A stretch of 64,000 nt of DNA, taken from Datnioides undecimradiatus. Lineage: Eukaryota > Chordata > Actinopteri > Lobotiformes > Datnioididae. The stretch covers positions 10,926,526-10,990,525 of the forward strand of contig WARS01000046.1 of the NCBI GenBank assembly GCA_008933995.1, written 5' to 3'. Made by a program: the position numbers and the translations under genes. Under the pieces are notes generated by a model. That model saw only the letters and a list, made by a program, of their open reading frames with translations. It made no database searches and had not been told where the DNA came from. This document shows, piece after piece, positions 27,742-41,630 of this stretch. Every line of letters starts with the position of its first letter. Position 1 is the first letter of the stretch.

Positions 27742-27830
27742 CTCGTTTGATGCTAGTCGTTCAACGCTAAGCATAGAAAGGGCTGTTTAAGGGACGACAC
27801 TGCGCATGTGCAGATTTACGTAAGCCCAGT
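27742..27830 (-). promoter_or_regulatory. fau: fau 5' non-coding exon, TOP motif and core promoter
   Basis: On the minus strand a donor (GTAAGG) at 27,741 closes a short non-coding exon. Its probable 5' end carries the pyrimidine run CCCTTTCT at 27,782-27,775, the kind of 5' terminal oligopyrimidine start used by translation-machinery genes. Just upstream lie an NRF-1-like GCGCATGTGC and a TTTACGTAA (bZIP-type) site at about 27,801-27,823. No TATA box is seen. The exact start is inferred, not measured. Confidence 0.55.
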
Positions 27831-28953
27831 CGGCAGCGGTAACCACGCCCATCGCATTTGGGAGGGCGTTGCAACTATACAGAAAGCAAAGGATCAATAA
27901 TTACTTTTTCCATTCGACAACAAATTGTGTAACATTTAAAAAATAAAAAGATCAAGAGACCTCTGGAAAATGACACAAACATTAAATCTTTCCAAGCGAA
28001 GTCATTATAACGGGGCCGGGGTGAGGGCCGGCCTAGGTTTAAATGAACGATTTGAACTAGTTTATCTTTTTAATGTGAATGCTGAGAAATGTCTTCACGA
28101 CTCAGTGTTAAATATCGAAGTGTCAGTTAACTCTACATCATTACCGAACGCAGGGAAAAGATGTTAGAACATGGGGAATCACTTGTGTTTAGTATTTAAC
28201 AGTTAACATGGGAAAAGTAATTTCTGTGCTTAATAGATTTGTTTGTGGGATGTACAAGCTGCCATGAGATCTTGAGGAATCTTTTCAGCCCTGTTGGAAC
28301 CAGATAAAAATCAACCAAGAACATTTCAGGATATCAATATCTTTATTATGAAATCAAGTCAAAATAAAAAAGGAGGAACTCTTCATTTTATTTATGGAAA
28401 CAAAACCATGAAATATTAAAAATCGTTCAGTTTGGGAAGCTGAAACAACTTAGAGGTACATCAATGAATGCCTCCTTTACAAGTTTAAATCTTAAACACA
28501 AAGAAAGAGACCAAACTAAGTCATCCAATCTAAGAATTAAAAAGCCTTTATCACACAGTGGGGGAAAAAAAAAATATCCGCCTTCACATATAACATGCAT
28601 TAAAGGACCCCAGAAAAACAGCCAGTGTTGGAGATGATGGGTGTAGCAATTAATTTTTTTTTTGGATTTTTTTTTTGGGATTTTTTTTAATTTTTTTTTT
28701 TTTAAACATGACTGATCAACATGACTGCCATGGAGGGCCAAGTGTATTTTATTCTGAATAGCTACAAAGAGTAATTTAAGTGATTAGCACACTTGAAACC
28801 AGAAAAAAAAAAAACAAAAAAAAAAAAAAATCAGCTTCTGTGGTCAGACTGAAATCTCCATGACACCCAGTTGAGTAGCCCTGTTGAGAGATGTAGGAAG
28901 GTCAGGTAGGATGTTTTCCTTTCAGTCTCCATCTTCATGTCAGGATTCGTTCA
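27831..28953. other. fau upstream spacer and prpf39 3' UTR
   Basis: No gene is recognised. On the minus strand, AATAAA signals at 28,753-28,748 and 28,347-28,342 are candidate prpf39 polyadenylation sites, about 200 and 610 bases after its stop. A/T homopolymer runs occur at about 28,565-28,575, 28,650-28,705 and 28,803-28,830. Confidence 0.55.
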
Positions 28954-31900
28954 TCATGTTGGAGGAGGAGGGTAGTACTGGTTATACTGGGTATACTGGT
29001 TGTACTGCCCCCAGGAGTTCTGTCCCCAGCCACCATATTGCTGCTACAAAAAAGTAAGAGTGAGTTAATTTAGCAAAAGTTATCTTCAACAGGCTTAAAA
29101 CAAAATATGAGCCTTAATTTGACCAAATTACTTTATTAATTCAAAATGCATGGATGTATAAACATGCGTGCTCCTCTAATAAGGAACCCACCTGGTACCA
29201 GTTGTAGTTGTACGCAGAGTTGTTGGCCTGCGGGTCTGTCAGTGCAGTTGCTACACCCGCGGAGCCATCGTCCACACGTTGTCTCTTGGCATCAGGTTCT
29301 TGGGAGCTGCAGACAAACAGTCCGAGGTTAGTAAAACCCTTACTAGTTAGATACACAAGTTAAAGTTGTGTTGATGTGACCCAATCCCTGTCCCATAACC
29401 CACCTGTCGTATCCATTCTCTGCTTTCCTCTTTGCAGGTTCACATTCTTTCTGTAGTTTCTGATGCTCCTCATATGCAGCCACAAGCCTATCATATGTAA
29501 AAGAATGACAATCAATAAATATGACAGATGCACAATACCCCACTACTCAGTCTGAACGAGAAAGAATAAACATACACATTGATGTCACTGCCAAAGTCCT
29601 CGAGGAACTCAACCTTGCGCTGGCAGAAGAGGAGGCGGGATTCAAGGTGCATGGGGCTGTTCAGGGCACGGTCGAAACAAGCCAAAATCTCAGCCTCATT
29701 CTGTGTCACGTCTCCACTGTATTCCAGTTCCAGCAGGTTTAGATAGAGTTTCGGACTCGTCTGCAAGACAACAAAAAGTATTAGTGTGAATCTTACAACT
29801 ATTGCTACTTGCTACGAGTAATGCTCTTTGGCACCCATCACCAGTGATCCACATCATCTGATACCCTGCAATGCAAAAAAAAAAATATTGCTGGTGTTTC
29901 AGTATCACAGGTCTAACAGTTTCCCGTTAAACACAGCAGTGCCATCTTGTGCTGTGCTGATTCTCACTGGGGGTCAGGAAGCCTATACCATGCAGCTGTA
30001 AACCAGAGAAGAGGTGACTGGATGATCTTGGAAGAGGGGGCCGGTTCGCAGACACTGTTGAACGTTTCCCGGCCTAGAAGGGCCTCATCACCGAAAAACG
30101 TGTGAATACATAAATACAGCTCGTCAACCACTTCTGTATACGTCGGTTGAAGGTCATCAGTTAGCTCTTACCGGGTCTTTTTCAATAGCATCTAGCAGCA
30201 CCTTCCGGGCCTTGCTTAGACTTCTCTGCACCTTCATCTGCTGCCTCGCCAGCTTCAAAGCATAAAATGACATCTCAGTAGTTGTGGTCGCAGTCTCCAT
30301 TGCCTCCCTTAACAGGGCCTCCGCTTCATCCAAGTTCCCATGGCGACGCTCAAGACTGACCCTCCGCAGGCGCACCATGGCCAGACTTGGGACCAATGCT
30401 TCTAGGGACTTCAGGATGCCACGAGCTTCTTCGACGTTCCCTGGGCAAAGAAAAGCAGGACACTGTCAGTACGGCCTACGTCAGGGTCAGTCTACGTGCA
30501 CAGTTTTGGGGGTTTTTTGTTGTTGTTTTTTTAAATTTGCATCACTATGTTCTCATTTTGCTATTCATTTGTTTAGAGGTTTATTTTTTTTACCCTTTAA
30601 GACATTTCCCCATGTAATCTCCGCTGAATCGTGTTCAGTTTGCATGTTGGTTTAAGCATAACTCACCTTGCTGCTCCTCAAAGGCTGCCCACAGCAGGTG
30701 GATGGCTGGTTTCCTGGGCAGATGGATGGTACACGCCTTCTTGTAGACATGCCTCACACCGTCAGTGCTGTATCCCTCTAGATATTTTGCATACTTTAGA
30801 GTGAAAAAGAGAAAGCGAGTTGGAAGAAATGCAGGAGAGGACAGAGAAAAAGAACAGAGGAGAAAGAGAAAGGCAAAAGAGACACAACATTTTAAACCTA
30901 AATTTTCAGTTGTCAGAAACAGTGAATTTCTTCATTGACAAGATCGTTTTTAGAAATTTTCTGTGTAAACCCATCAGCACCTTCATGGAACCAATTAGAT
31001 AAGTTTCTGTAAGGTAGTGGGAGACGAAGAAGATGCAACGTAGTAGTTGGCAAATGCTGCAGTCAAATCTTGTGTGGCAAGCTGGCCATCTCCTAATACA
31101 ACAGATACAGTCACATATCAACGTTACACGCAAAGAGAGTGCAGGACGTTTTACTGTGTCGATGTGATATCATCGTGGATGGGGAAGTGCAGGGAGGAAG
31201 CGGGAGTGAGAGAGAGGTTAAAGGTCACGTTACCTTGGTCCAGAACTCTTCGTAGAGCGCACAAGCAATGAGGCATCGCTCGAACAGAACGACCACTCGC
31301 TCCGGGGTCCCGTTTTCGATTTCAAAGTCCAAGTACTCCTTCCAGTTGTTCAGCTGGGTCTTCTCTAAGGCTTTGACGTGGAAGTATGGTCTCTTAATCT
31401 AAAAAAAAATAAATAAATAAAAATGTACAAATGTTTGTTAATTGTTTTGAAATGCAATTGTTTTTATACACTGTAATACAGTTGTGCAGGACACAGGACA
31501 CATACCCCTTCCTCAAAGGCCCAGCGCTTGCTGACTTCATGTTCGTTATGGTTGAACACTTCCTGCCGAACCTCGATCACCTTGTGGCGCATATTCTCGA
31601 TCTCTGTCACTCTCTACGCAAAGATACACACACAAAAAAAGGACACGTCATCAAAGTCCTCGTGTACGTGTCACCATATGACATTCTCCACTTGTCAAAA
31701 CTGCTAGTCCTGCAGCCAAGGATTTACATCACCATGAGCTTGCCAGGGACAAGAAGCCTGTAGAGAGGGGGGGAGGCATGTATGCACCCTGCATATCAGC
31801 CTCTGGGTGCGGGTTCTGGGGTCAATGGGCCACGGTTGATCCTTTTAGTTTTAGGGTGAGTCCCTGACTGGATGCCAACTTGAATCCCCCCTGGCTTTCA

Positions 31901-34900
31901 TTGGCTTGGCTGCTGACATAAAGACACCTCTTCAAACCTAAGCAAAGCTTCTTCCCATTTCATAATGGAGAATAGGCAAGCTCCTCCTAACCCCTGCAAG
32001 TAGTGCTTCAGGAAATGTGTCTTCCTTGTGGGATCGGAAATCATATTTATACCTTAGCAGGGTCCGACAGATCCTCTGTTCCAGGTGGTAGCTCCTCCTG
32101 AGCGACAGGCGTCTCTTCATCTTCACCCACCATCGCAGCTAGGCTGGCTTTAGAGAGCTCGAGTCTCAGCTGGACAAACTCCTCTTCTGACAAGAAGTGT
32201 TTGGGGTTGTTGCTCTGCACATGATCTTTGAACCTGCAAAGATTAAAAACAGGTAAATAAGACAGACCATAAAGTTAAAGTTTGAAATTGAAACATTATG
32301 TGGTTGTTATTTTAGTCGAAATGAATTATGGGAAAAGGGCCTTTTGAAGATGTTGTCCTACTGTGGTTAACGTTGCATTTACTTTACATTAGAATTGCCC
32401 CCCCCAATTAGACAGAACCTATGTCTCTGGAGTAAAGCTGAGAAGCTGTTAAACCAACAACAAACAAGCTCTTCAGTTTCCCCCCTACCTCTGGAAGTGC
32501 TGGGAATACAGCTGAGTTGGGATGCCCAAGATGCGGTCATAAATGCCAGTAACATTAGCGAGCTTCTGCTGCTCCGTCTCCCAGTTGACATAGGACTCCC
32601 ACAGACGGTCTGAGCGGAAGTCTGTTCCCGCTGCAAGCACTGCATGTTCGTAGGAACTAATGGTAGAAAATACAAAGACTGTGAATCTTATGCAACTTGT
32701 TGTTGCCTCAGTAGCATGAACCAACAAATATTTGGTTAAATTTAATCATTTACAGGGAAATTTTTTTTTCCCACTCACGCTCGAATGCGTCCCTCAGTCT
32801 CTGGATCAGTATGGTCAGAGTTCTCTTTGATGAAGGTCAGGTAGTGCAGCCACAGATCCACACTGAGAGGGATGGCCTGCAAGCCTCTTCTGTACACCTT
32901 AAAAGTTAAAAACAAACACGCCTGTCAATGTCATTTGTAAAGGTGGCCGTCTCTTTTCACATCAGCCTTATTGTCAAAACTGCTCCCTGCAGCCTCAAAA
33001 GGACAGAGACTATAGGATAAGTAGGTGTGTCACTACAACAGTGGGTACATGACAGAAACAAAAGCCAGATCAGCCCAGCTGATGACAAGCCAAATAGTTA
33101 GTGTTTACACACTAACTGGTGAAAAACCAAAGGCAACAAAGCAACAAGGGTGTTTGCGTGTGTGTCCAAAAGATATTGATATGTACCTCTTCTGCAACCT
33201 GTATGTTGCCATGCTTTTTCTCAATATCAGCATACTTCTTCCAGTAGCCATAGCAGTAAGGATAGCGTAGGAAGAATACATCAAATGTCTTTCTCACAGC
33301 TGTTAGGACATTCTGCAAGAGAGGACACAGCAAAAAAGACTTGGTTAGTCATTTAACTATAATGAATAATTTTGGAAAAAAATATATCAAAGTTTGACTT
33401 CCTTATATTAATATTTTCAAACTGAACAAGTATGTATCTATCTAAATATTCTGCAAGTCTTCTCTTACCTCTTGCTCCACATACTGCAGCAGATACACCC
33501 AACCATTGAAGTCTTCTGGGTTCTCCTCACACCCTTTAAAGAGTTTTTCAAACTCACTGGGCAGCTGTGGTTCTGGAGGAACAGTCAATTCTTCTGCTCC
33601 TTCTCTGGATGGTTCTTCCAGCTCCATGCCATCCTCGGTCATCTGTGTTGACCCTGTCCCATTTGAAGACAATAACATCAAACCATTAAGTATCATGGGG
33701 CAAGCACCAGGGACAAGGAAGCCAAGTTGGACCATCTTTAATACGGCAGCAACTATCAGTCAATGGTGAGTTACAGACCACTAATAACTAATGTGATTAC
33801 CTTGACTGCCATCCTGTTCTGCAGCTTCTGCCGTCACACCAATTTCCTGGTTGTCTTGCTGAGATTCTCTAGACTCTGTTTTATATTCTGATGGCTGCTC
33901 AGCATCTTCAGTGGGCTGTGGTGGAGGAGGTGGCTGCTGTTGTTCTTGGAAGAGTTGAGCACTGGCAAGCTGAAACTGTTCCACGGCCTTCTCCACAGAT
34001 CCCAGCTCTGTGGAATTCATCGCCTGGTTTGCTTGCCCCAGAGCATCCTGGGATGCATCTGAGTCTTCAGGCAAGATGTTGGTGAGTGGTTCTGGAGCAA
34101 CTTGGTCCATGGACCAGTCAGCAGCTTGGCCTAAAACAGGAAGGTCAGGAAGAAAGGCATCCCCATTGCTCTCCATGGCAGGGGACTCAGTGTCCAGCAT
34201 TCCAGTGATGGTGTCGTCTGAGAGTTGCAGGCCTGTTGAAAAGCAGATCAAATTATCAGCAAAGGTGCAGTAATTTGTTGATTGAAAGAAGATTTGTTGC
34301 AGCTACTTAATAAGCAATTTATTGTATCGATCATTTTAAAAAGTACTCTCCACTTTTAGATTCTCAAAATGTTCTTATTTTCAAAGAGAAAAATAAAAAT
34401 GAATAGGATTAGAAGCACTGGTCATACACAGTTACCCTGTTACAGTAGTAACACTGGGCTTGTAGAATTAAAAATGCATGGACATGAAATTGAACGTTTT
34501 AGGACTAAAATGAATGAAGCCAGAAAATCATTGCCATTTAAATCAATGTTCAATTTATGAGATTTGAATTACAGTAGGGAATACTTTGTGTTCAGCAGAA
34601 GAGATAAACAAATAAGTTACATAGATCAATAGTCTAGTGTACTTAAAAATGAGCACTCAGCAAGTAAAACTATAACCTCGATTTTAATAACCACGGAAAC
34701 CACTTCAAATGTGTACAGGTTTTAGATGCACAGCATGTTTTACTAACAGGATGCAAAAAATTCACATTCTCCAAGTTCACCAATTAACCAATCAATAATT
34801 ATCGTTGTGGTCATTTGGCAACGCTCTGCCATGTTTAGACGCAGTAGCTCATAGCGACATTTTTAAACGTTAAATTTGAGTAAACTACTAAGCTTTACAC

Positions 34901-35613
34901 CAAAAATGGTCACAACCGTAAAAGCAGCATTTAGTGCTACAAGACACTTCCTTGTTCTAACGTTAAAACGGACGCCAGCTTTAGCTTAAACCCTTGCGTT
35001 AGCTACTAAAAATAAAGTATCCACGTGATCGGCTTCTTGGTTAAATAATACAACGCGTCACTCTTTAAATTGACGATAAAGGTTTACTAGCTTTATGTGT
35101 TCCGTCAAAACGAATTATTATTTTTCGCGTTAGCACTGTTTGTCGTCTGAGACCATGTTGCAACTGGGAGGTTGTTTGTGTAGTCAAAGTTCACTTCGAA
35201 GTTGGGCCTTGACTCAAGCTAATTCCTGAGAAGTATCACGACACTGAAGTGACCTGAGGTTGACGTTAGCTTTACCTTAAATACGACGGACGTGATCTCA
35301 ATAACGAAAATATAGTTAGTTAGCTATAATATGCATCTTACAGAGGCTTTATGTTGTCGTATCAATTGTCAATCTAACAATCTCGCCCACCTCATGCTAA
35401 CGGAACTACAGCGTGTTAAGCGTTTGCCTCAATTTCCAGGTATTAGTCGGTACCAGAGGCTGCTCCACGTTAGCTAGCCGGCTAACATTAGCAATTATAC
35501 TAGGTATCCATCGAAACTAGCGTTAGCTGGGTATTGATTTAACACAATTGTTGCAACATTACACCAATATCAAGAATAAAGACGCGTTTTGTGATCTTAC
35601 CAGTATCTTCCAT
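28954..35613 (-). CDS. prpf39: Pre-mRNA-processing factor 39 (U1 snRNP-associated HAT-repeat protein)
   Basis: A splicing factor that, from family knowledge, works as a homodimer with U1 snRNP in 5' splice-site recognition. Fifteen coding exons (minus): 35613-35601, 34232-33801, 33653-33469, 33312-33187, 32897-32779, 32656-32489, 32233-32053, 31613-31506, 31398-31234, 30793-30667, 30440-30172, 29760-29576, 29487-29404, 29306-29192, 29043-28954. All phases close, giving 788 residues, longer than the roughly 670 of mammals. The extra length is an acidic, Q/P-rich N-terminus (about residues 1-165). HAT (half-TPR) repeats follow, from [20 protein letters not shown] through [44 protein letters not shown] and [20 protein letters not shown] to SQR-type [23 protein letters not shown] nuclear-type basic patch and a Y/Q/N-rich tail ending YYPPPPT complete it. 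The first exon carries 13 coding bases (MEDT plus one base). Confidence 0.97.
30038..30105 (-). ncRNA. Degenerate hammerhead-ribozyme-like motif in prpf39 intron 11
   Basis: On the prpf39 sense strand, GTGATGA (30,091-30,085) is followed by a GGCC/GGCC hairpin (30,084-30,071) with a six-base loop, two extra G, then GAAA. Next comes a five-pair helix ACGTT/AGTGT with loop CAAC, and a C at 30,051. This is the order of the hammerhead core: CUGAUGA, stem II, GAA, stem III starting A-U, then the cleavable H. TTCG before the core can pair with CGAA after it as a stem I remnant. Two defects, the first C changed to G and a GG insertion before GAAA, suggest an inactive copy. Penelope-like retroelements are known to carry such motifs. 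Origin from one is inference. Confidence 0.4.
31063..31092 (-). other. Possible poison exon start in prpf39 intron 9
   Basis: In the 440-base intron between exons 9 and 10, a minus-strand acceptor (CTGTTGTATTAG) is followed, in the phase left by exon 9, by nine sense codons and a TGA at 31,065-31,063. Inclusion would truncate the protein after the HAT middle. The matching donor is not clear, so this is tentative. Confidence 0.15.
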
Positions 35614-35790
35614 GAAATTTTGATCTACCTTATAAACTTGTGTTCAGCTTTCGAAGTGACTTGATCTAACCTACAATGACCAGGCGCGCTTCGCCCACCA
35701 TTCTTAACTTAGTGGAAGAACCCAGCGAGAGAGACTGCGCATGCTCATCGCAGGTCCCGCCTCCGCGCGCGCGCGTATCTGGCATAGAGA
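35614..35790 (-). promoter_or_regulatory. prpf39: prpf39 promoter / 5' UTR region (CpG-rich)
   Basis: Immediately upstream of the start codon the DNA becomes GC-rich, with an NRF-1-like TGCGCATGCT at 35,736-35,745, a GC-box-like GTCCCGCCTCC and a (CG)n run at 35,764-35,776. No TATA box is seen. This fits a housekeeping CpG promoter; the start site is not located. Confidence 0.5.
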
Positions 35791-38560
35791 GAGACCTATA
35801 CCATTATTTAACACATTTTCGATGAATCTTAAGCAATGCTCAAGGTTACAATATTATAGATGCAGAAAAGGAAATGATATAACCGTGGTCAACCACAATC
35901 AGTAAATTGTTTAGCTAGTATAGAAGTTATTTGGATACTGTCATGAGGGATTTGTAGACTGGAGAGCCTTTGGCCAAATATCTAACATATGTAGACGTGG
36001 GACCATATGTATACTTTATCTCTGATCTAAGTAGGTCGAGACCACATAAGCAGAATTGAACATGCATGGAAAAGACGCTGAACTGAAATCTTAATGGTGG
36101 CTAGTAGAAGGCTTTACATTTTCCCACTCAAACCAAAGTAACCTTGACATTTTTTGATCACTGATGTAGGTCATACCCCATTAAAACATAATTTGCATAT
36201 AGTTTTATAATATTGGCCGAAACATATACAACATATAAATATATCTTTAAAATATATAAAACTATAACAATCTATGTATTTTACTTGTGATGATTGTGAT
36301 TTACTTTCATACAGAGTATTCAAAACATATTTTTGTGTATATCAGTAAGTTAAAAACTGAAACCCAGTTTTACAAAAGTACTGAGCACTAATCTACTGAG
36401 GGGAAGAAGAAATTCAGAATTTTGTTAAATGTCAAGCATAAAATACATTTCCAAAGCTGTGAAATGTCAAATGCAGCCTACTAACGCAAATTCCTTTTGA
36501 TAAATGAGGAATCTTATGAGACTTTCTGAAATGACCATTTATTTATTTTTAGTAATTGATATATCTGAGTTATTCAGTAATAGTAGTCTAGGCAATATTA
36601 TATTCATTACGTTTTTTGGTTGGGTTTTCGGTTTTAATAAGCATGTGTCAAGTAGGGTTCTGCCAGTGTGACACACAGTACTTCCCCCTCACAAGCTCCA
36701 CGTCACAGACTAATCACACGGGGACCGTTTGAATGAATGATAATGCATCTCGGAAAGACCCGGCCGTAAACCCTCTCTCCAGATCATTAGACCTACTAAA
36801 TCTTTAGATCAGTTTCAAATGCACGGGCCTTTGTGTAATTCTCGTGTTATACGTGATATTAACACCAATTAAATACAGGATGAAAGCTCAAATGGCGTCT
36901 ACACAAGCTAATGGACCGGTCTGCTGTTCACTTTTTTTGAAGCGCGCATGCGAAATGGCGTATGGTGCCTTTACGTAAAATCGGAAATGTTACAGTGTAA
37001 AATCGGAACTCTTACAGTGTAAGTGAAGGGAGCATTTGTTTCCCTTGCCCAAAGTGGTTTGTTTGTATGATGCCTTGAAATAAATGTTTACACTGTGTAA
37101 GTATTTGATTTGCACTCATTTCATGACAAAGCAAAGCAAAAAGCAATAATAATTGACAATTATTGTAATGTAATTAAATGTCTTGTGTCATTTATTTGTA
37201 ATTAAAGTACTTAAGTACCAGGCATCTAGAGTTGGTTAGACTCCTGTGCAGGGTCAGACTAGACCATTTGCTTTATTTTTTACATTTTAACCCAACAACA
37301 AAAAAACATATTTCTGCTGTGGTATAATTTCTCAGTTTGCAGCAGTGATGAAGAAGCGTACTTCGAGGCATGTCAGTACACCATGACATCACTGTTGTGT
37401 GTGCTCAGAAGGCTTTAACCTCATATTATGGTTGCAATAAACTGAAGGATTTCAGAAATCCTGTATGTTTAGTTAAGGTTTAAAGCTACATTGAGCTACA
37501 TTGAGCAACATAAATCTAATAAACTTGTGGGTATGTCGACTGTAACATGACAACACCTACTTAATCATGGCTATGATCAGAGCATTACTTTAGCAGTCAC
37601 ACTGATGTGAGACATCATCCTAAATCTCTGAGACTGTTATAATTTTGTCCCAGGCTATCTTTGGTCACAAGACCATGACAATAACTGTCATTAAACCCTT
37701 CTCACACTGTGACATGAGAAACAACCAAAGGTATTGCCTTATTTTTTTATGTTGGTCATATTTTGATCAGTCCAAAATCACACTATATCCATGTTTCAAC
37801 TCCCAAGAGACTCTTATTTAAATCTAATGAATAATCACTGAAAGCAGCATCAAAAACATTACCACAGAGATAATCTGCCAAAGAACTAGTCTGGACTTTT
37901 AGCTAATCTGGATTTCATCAGCACATTACAGGTGTGGTTTGATTAGATCTGATTGACCGTGAATAAACAACCCACCAACTGTAATCACATTTTGAATGGA
38001 ACATTGCTAAATCCTGATTGGTGCATAGAAGCATATGAGATCGCCTTTTTCTTACACCCGCCTGCTTTAAACATAAATTGGAAAAGCACAAAAAGAAAAA
38101 ATAAGGATTTGATAAAACCTCAACTGTTCTGACTTTCTTTTAGAAAAACTGTTGTTTATTGAGGTTACCGGTAGACCCGAGAAAACAAGTCTCACTTTTA
38201 ATTTATTTTTATTTGACAACACCAACATTTCATCACCACAGACAGTCCTAGCATCAACATACAAGAACATATATGATACAAAGATATAGATATAAATCAA
38301 CATTAGCATAATAAAATATATTATAATCAATTATAACAAAATCCTAAACAAAAGTAGATGAAAGTATTACATTGTAATGAAACCAAAGCTTGGGATAACT
38401 ATTTAAAGATCATGCAATGCCTTAATAGTTGGATATTTTTATGCGTAATGAGATTTCGGAGCTTACGAGTTGCCCCTGAACGCAGCAGTAGTGTGTGAGA
38501 GCAGGGTACAGGAAGTGGCGGCTGATCTGGGTCCGCACCTTTTCCGGTAACACAGCACCG
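35791..38560. other. Gene-free spacer between the divergent prpf39 and arf6
   Basis: About 2.8 kb of mostly AT-rich DNA with no recognised exon. One GC-richer, promoter-like cluster at 36,940-37,022 is listed separately. No repeats other than short duplications (for example GCTACATTGA twice near 37,490) were found. Confidence 0.55.
36940..37022. promoter_or_regulatory. Orphan promoter-like motif cluster with 24-bp tandem duplication
   Basis: An NRF-1-like GCGCATGCG (36,944-36,952) sits directly beside AAATGGCG (YY1-type). TTTACGTAAA (bZIP-type) follows within 30 bases. Then come two copies of a roughly 24-base unit, AAAATCGGAA...TTACAGTGTA (36,977-37,022), each with an ETS-like CGGAA. The fau promoter has the same NRF-1-like plus TTTACGTAA pairing. 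No coding exon is visible on either side within about 1.2 kb. Confidence 0.35.
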
Positions 38561-40067
<1,507 letters not shown>

Positions 40068-41315
40068 TGTTTCTCCCTTCACCAGCCTGGAGACATGGAG
40101 TAGCTGAGAATGACAACACGAGTTAAAAAATGCAATCTGAAGCAATTAATACCATGACCTCTCTGCTAGGTATATATGTCAAAGAGAGTAGCAATTATAT
40201 TTTGTTTTATTTTCCTTTTTGATAATGTTGACTTCACTATAACCCCAGATTTCATTTAAACAAAAGACAAATAGTTTTTGTTTTGGCTGGCTTTCTTTTT
40301 AGTAGTTTGCTTTGGTTCACAGTCTGTATAATCAAATATACAATAAGCTTAATTTTGAGCTCTTGGTGCAAAATTCTCTTGTTTTTTTTTTCCTCCTTTT
40401 TTTTGTATCACTTCTTTAAGGGGACTCTTTGGGACGCACACATTTGTAGTTTCACCCCTGCTCAGCTCTCATTCAGTATTCCCATGACCCAGCTACATAT
40501 CCAAAGGATGGGAGAGTCCAGAAACCTTTGCCTACATCAGCATATCACTTTCACTGCTCAAAATGCCTCTGTCATTTGTAAGAATGTGTATTATGGATAT
40601 GTTCAGACCTCGGGGGGGGGGGTTAAGTAAACTTTTTTCATAATTGATTGTACTGGGATGATTGAGGAAATGTGTTTGTACTTCTTTCCTGTGCAGTGAT
40701 TACATCCATCATGTCTACTGTGGCAGTTTGTTTGAAAGAGACTATGTGGACGCCGGATATTCACACACACACTGTGATATGGATATATACTTTTGTTGTT
40801 TCAAGGCCTCAATCTGTTACCACCAGTCCTTATAGCAGCCTCTTTTTCTTTCTCCTAGAGCTTCCATTACTGTTCGGTGTTTTGTAGTTTCAGCTGCCTT
40901 AGGAGGCACCCGGGGTTACAGGTGCCTCCAGAAAATCAAGACAGTTACTACGGTATGCTCAGCCGCTGAGTTTGCACTTTTGGATGGATTGTGATGGGCG
41001 GGGTTACCAACTAGCTGGCTGTGCACATTTGGATTTTTGTGACTGACTTTTGGACCCCAGCAAGTGTTTCAAAAAAAAAAAAAAAAAAATCCCAACCCCC
41101 CACCACCACCAGCAGCTCCAATGTAGGTGCTTCAGTGACTGCTTCTCTTCTTCTTTTCTTTTCACCCATTATCATCATCTACCTGTACACTCTAAGGTCC
41201 TGCAGACACACACCAACCTTCTGTTTATAGTTCATAGATACTGCTCTGTTTTATTTTTGTTCCCATTTTTCTTTTGCTATGCTGATGAAATAATAAAAAA
41301 AAATATATCCAGATC
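40068..41315 (+). other. arf6: arf6 3' UTR with polyadenylation signal
   Basis: No exon is recognised after the stop. The first convincing AATAAA is at 41,292-41,297, giving a 3' UTR of about 1.25 kb. It is T-rich and contains an 11-base G run at 40,612-40,622 and an A run at about 41,071-41,089. Confidence 0.55.
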
Positions 41316-41630
41316 AGTACGGAAATGACTCCTTTTCAATGAGCAGCTGCGATCGTTAGTCGAGTAGCAAAAGACATATTTCACTTCTGAAAATGTTGAG
41401 CTCGTACATGAGGAAGTGAAAGTTTAGGGCGTTAGAATGGTTGAAAAGGGGACTGGGTAGACAGAACTGTGAAGTGAGCCTTGGCCTGTTTCCTTTCCAC
41501 ACTTGCATGTGTGAGTCACTGGCTGTGAATAAGTGATGAGCTCTCTAGTTTCAGTGTAGTGATTGTCAGGTAAACCTGTGCCTTGCCGAAGGACTTGTGG
41601 TATCACACCGTTGATCGGGGAACCGACTCC

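Noticed and set aside
29576-29579. Earlier donor (AAT|GTGTATG) for prpf39 exon 12
   Set aside because: Using it leaves exon 13 out of frame with an early stop. The donor GTATGT two bases later restores the conserved frame.
28954-35613. Intronic box C/D snoRNA in prpf39 (human PRPF39 hosts SNORD127)
   Set aside because: I checked the introns on the sense strand for RTGATGA plus a nearby CTGA with a closing stem and found no good pair. The GTGATGA in intron 11 has its next CTGA over 100 bases away and fits the hammerhead reading better.
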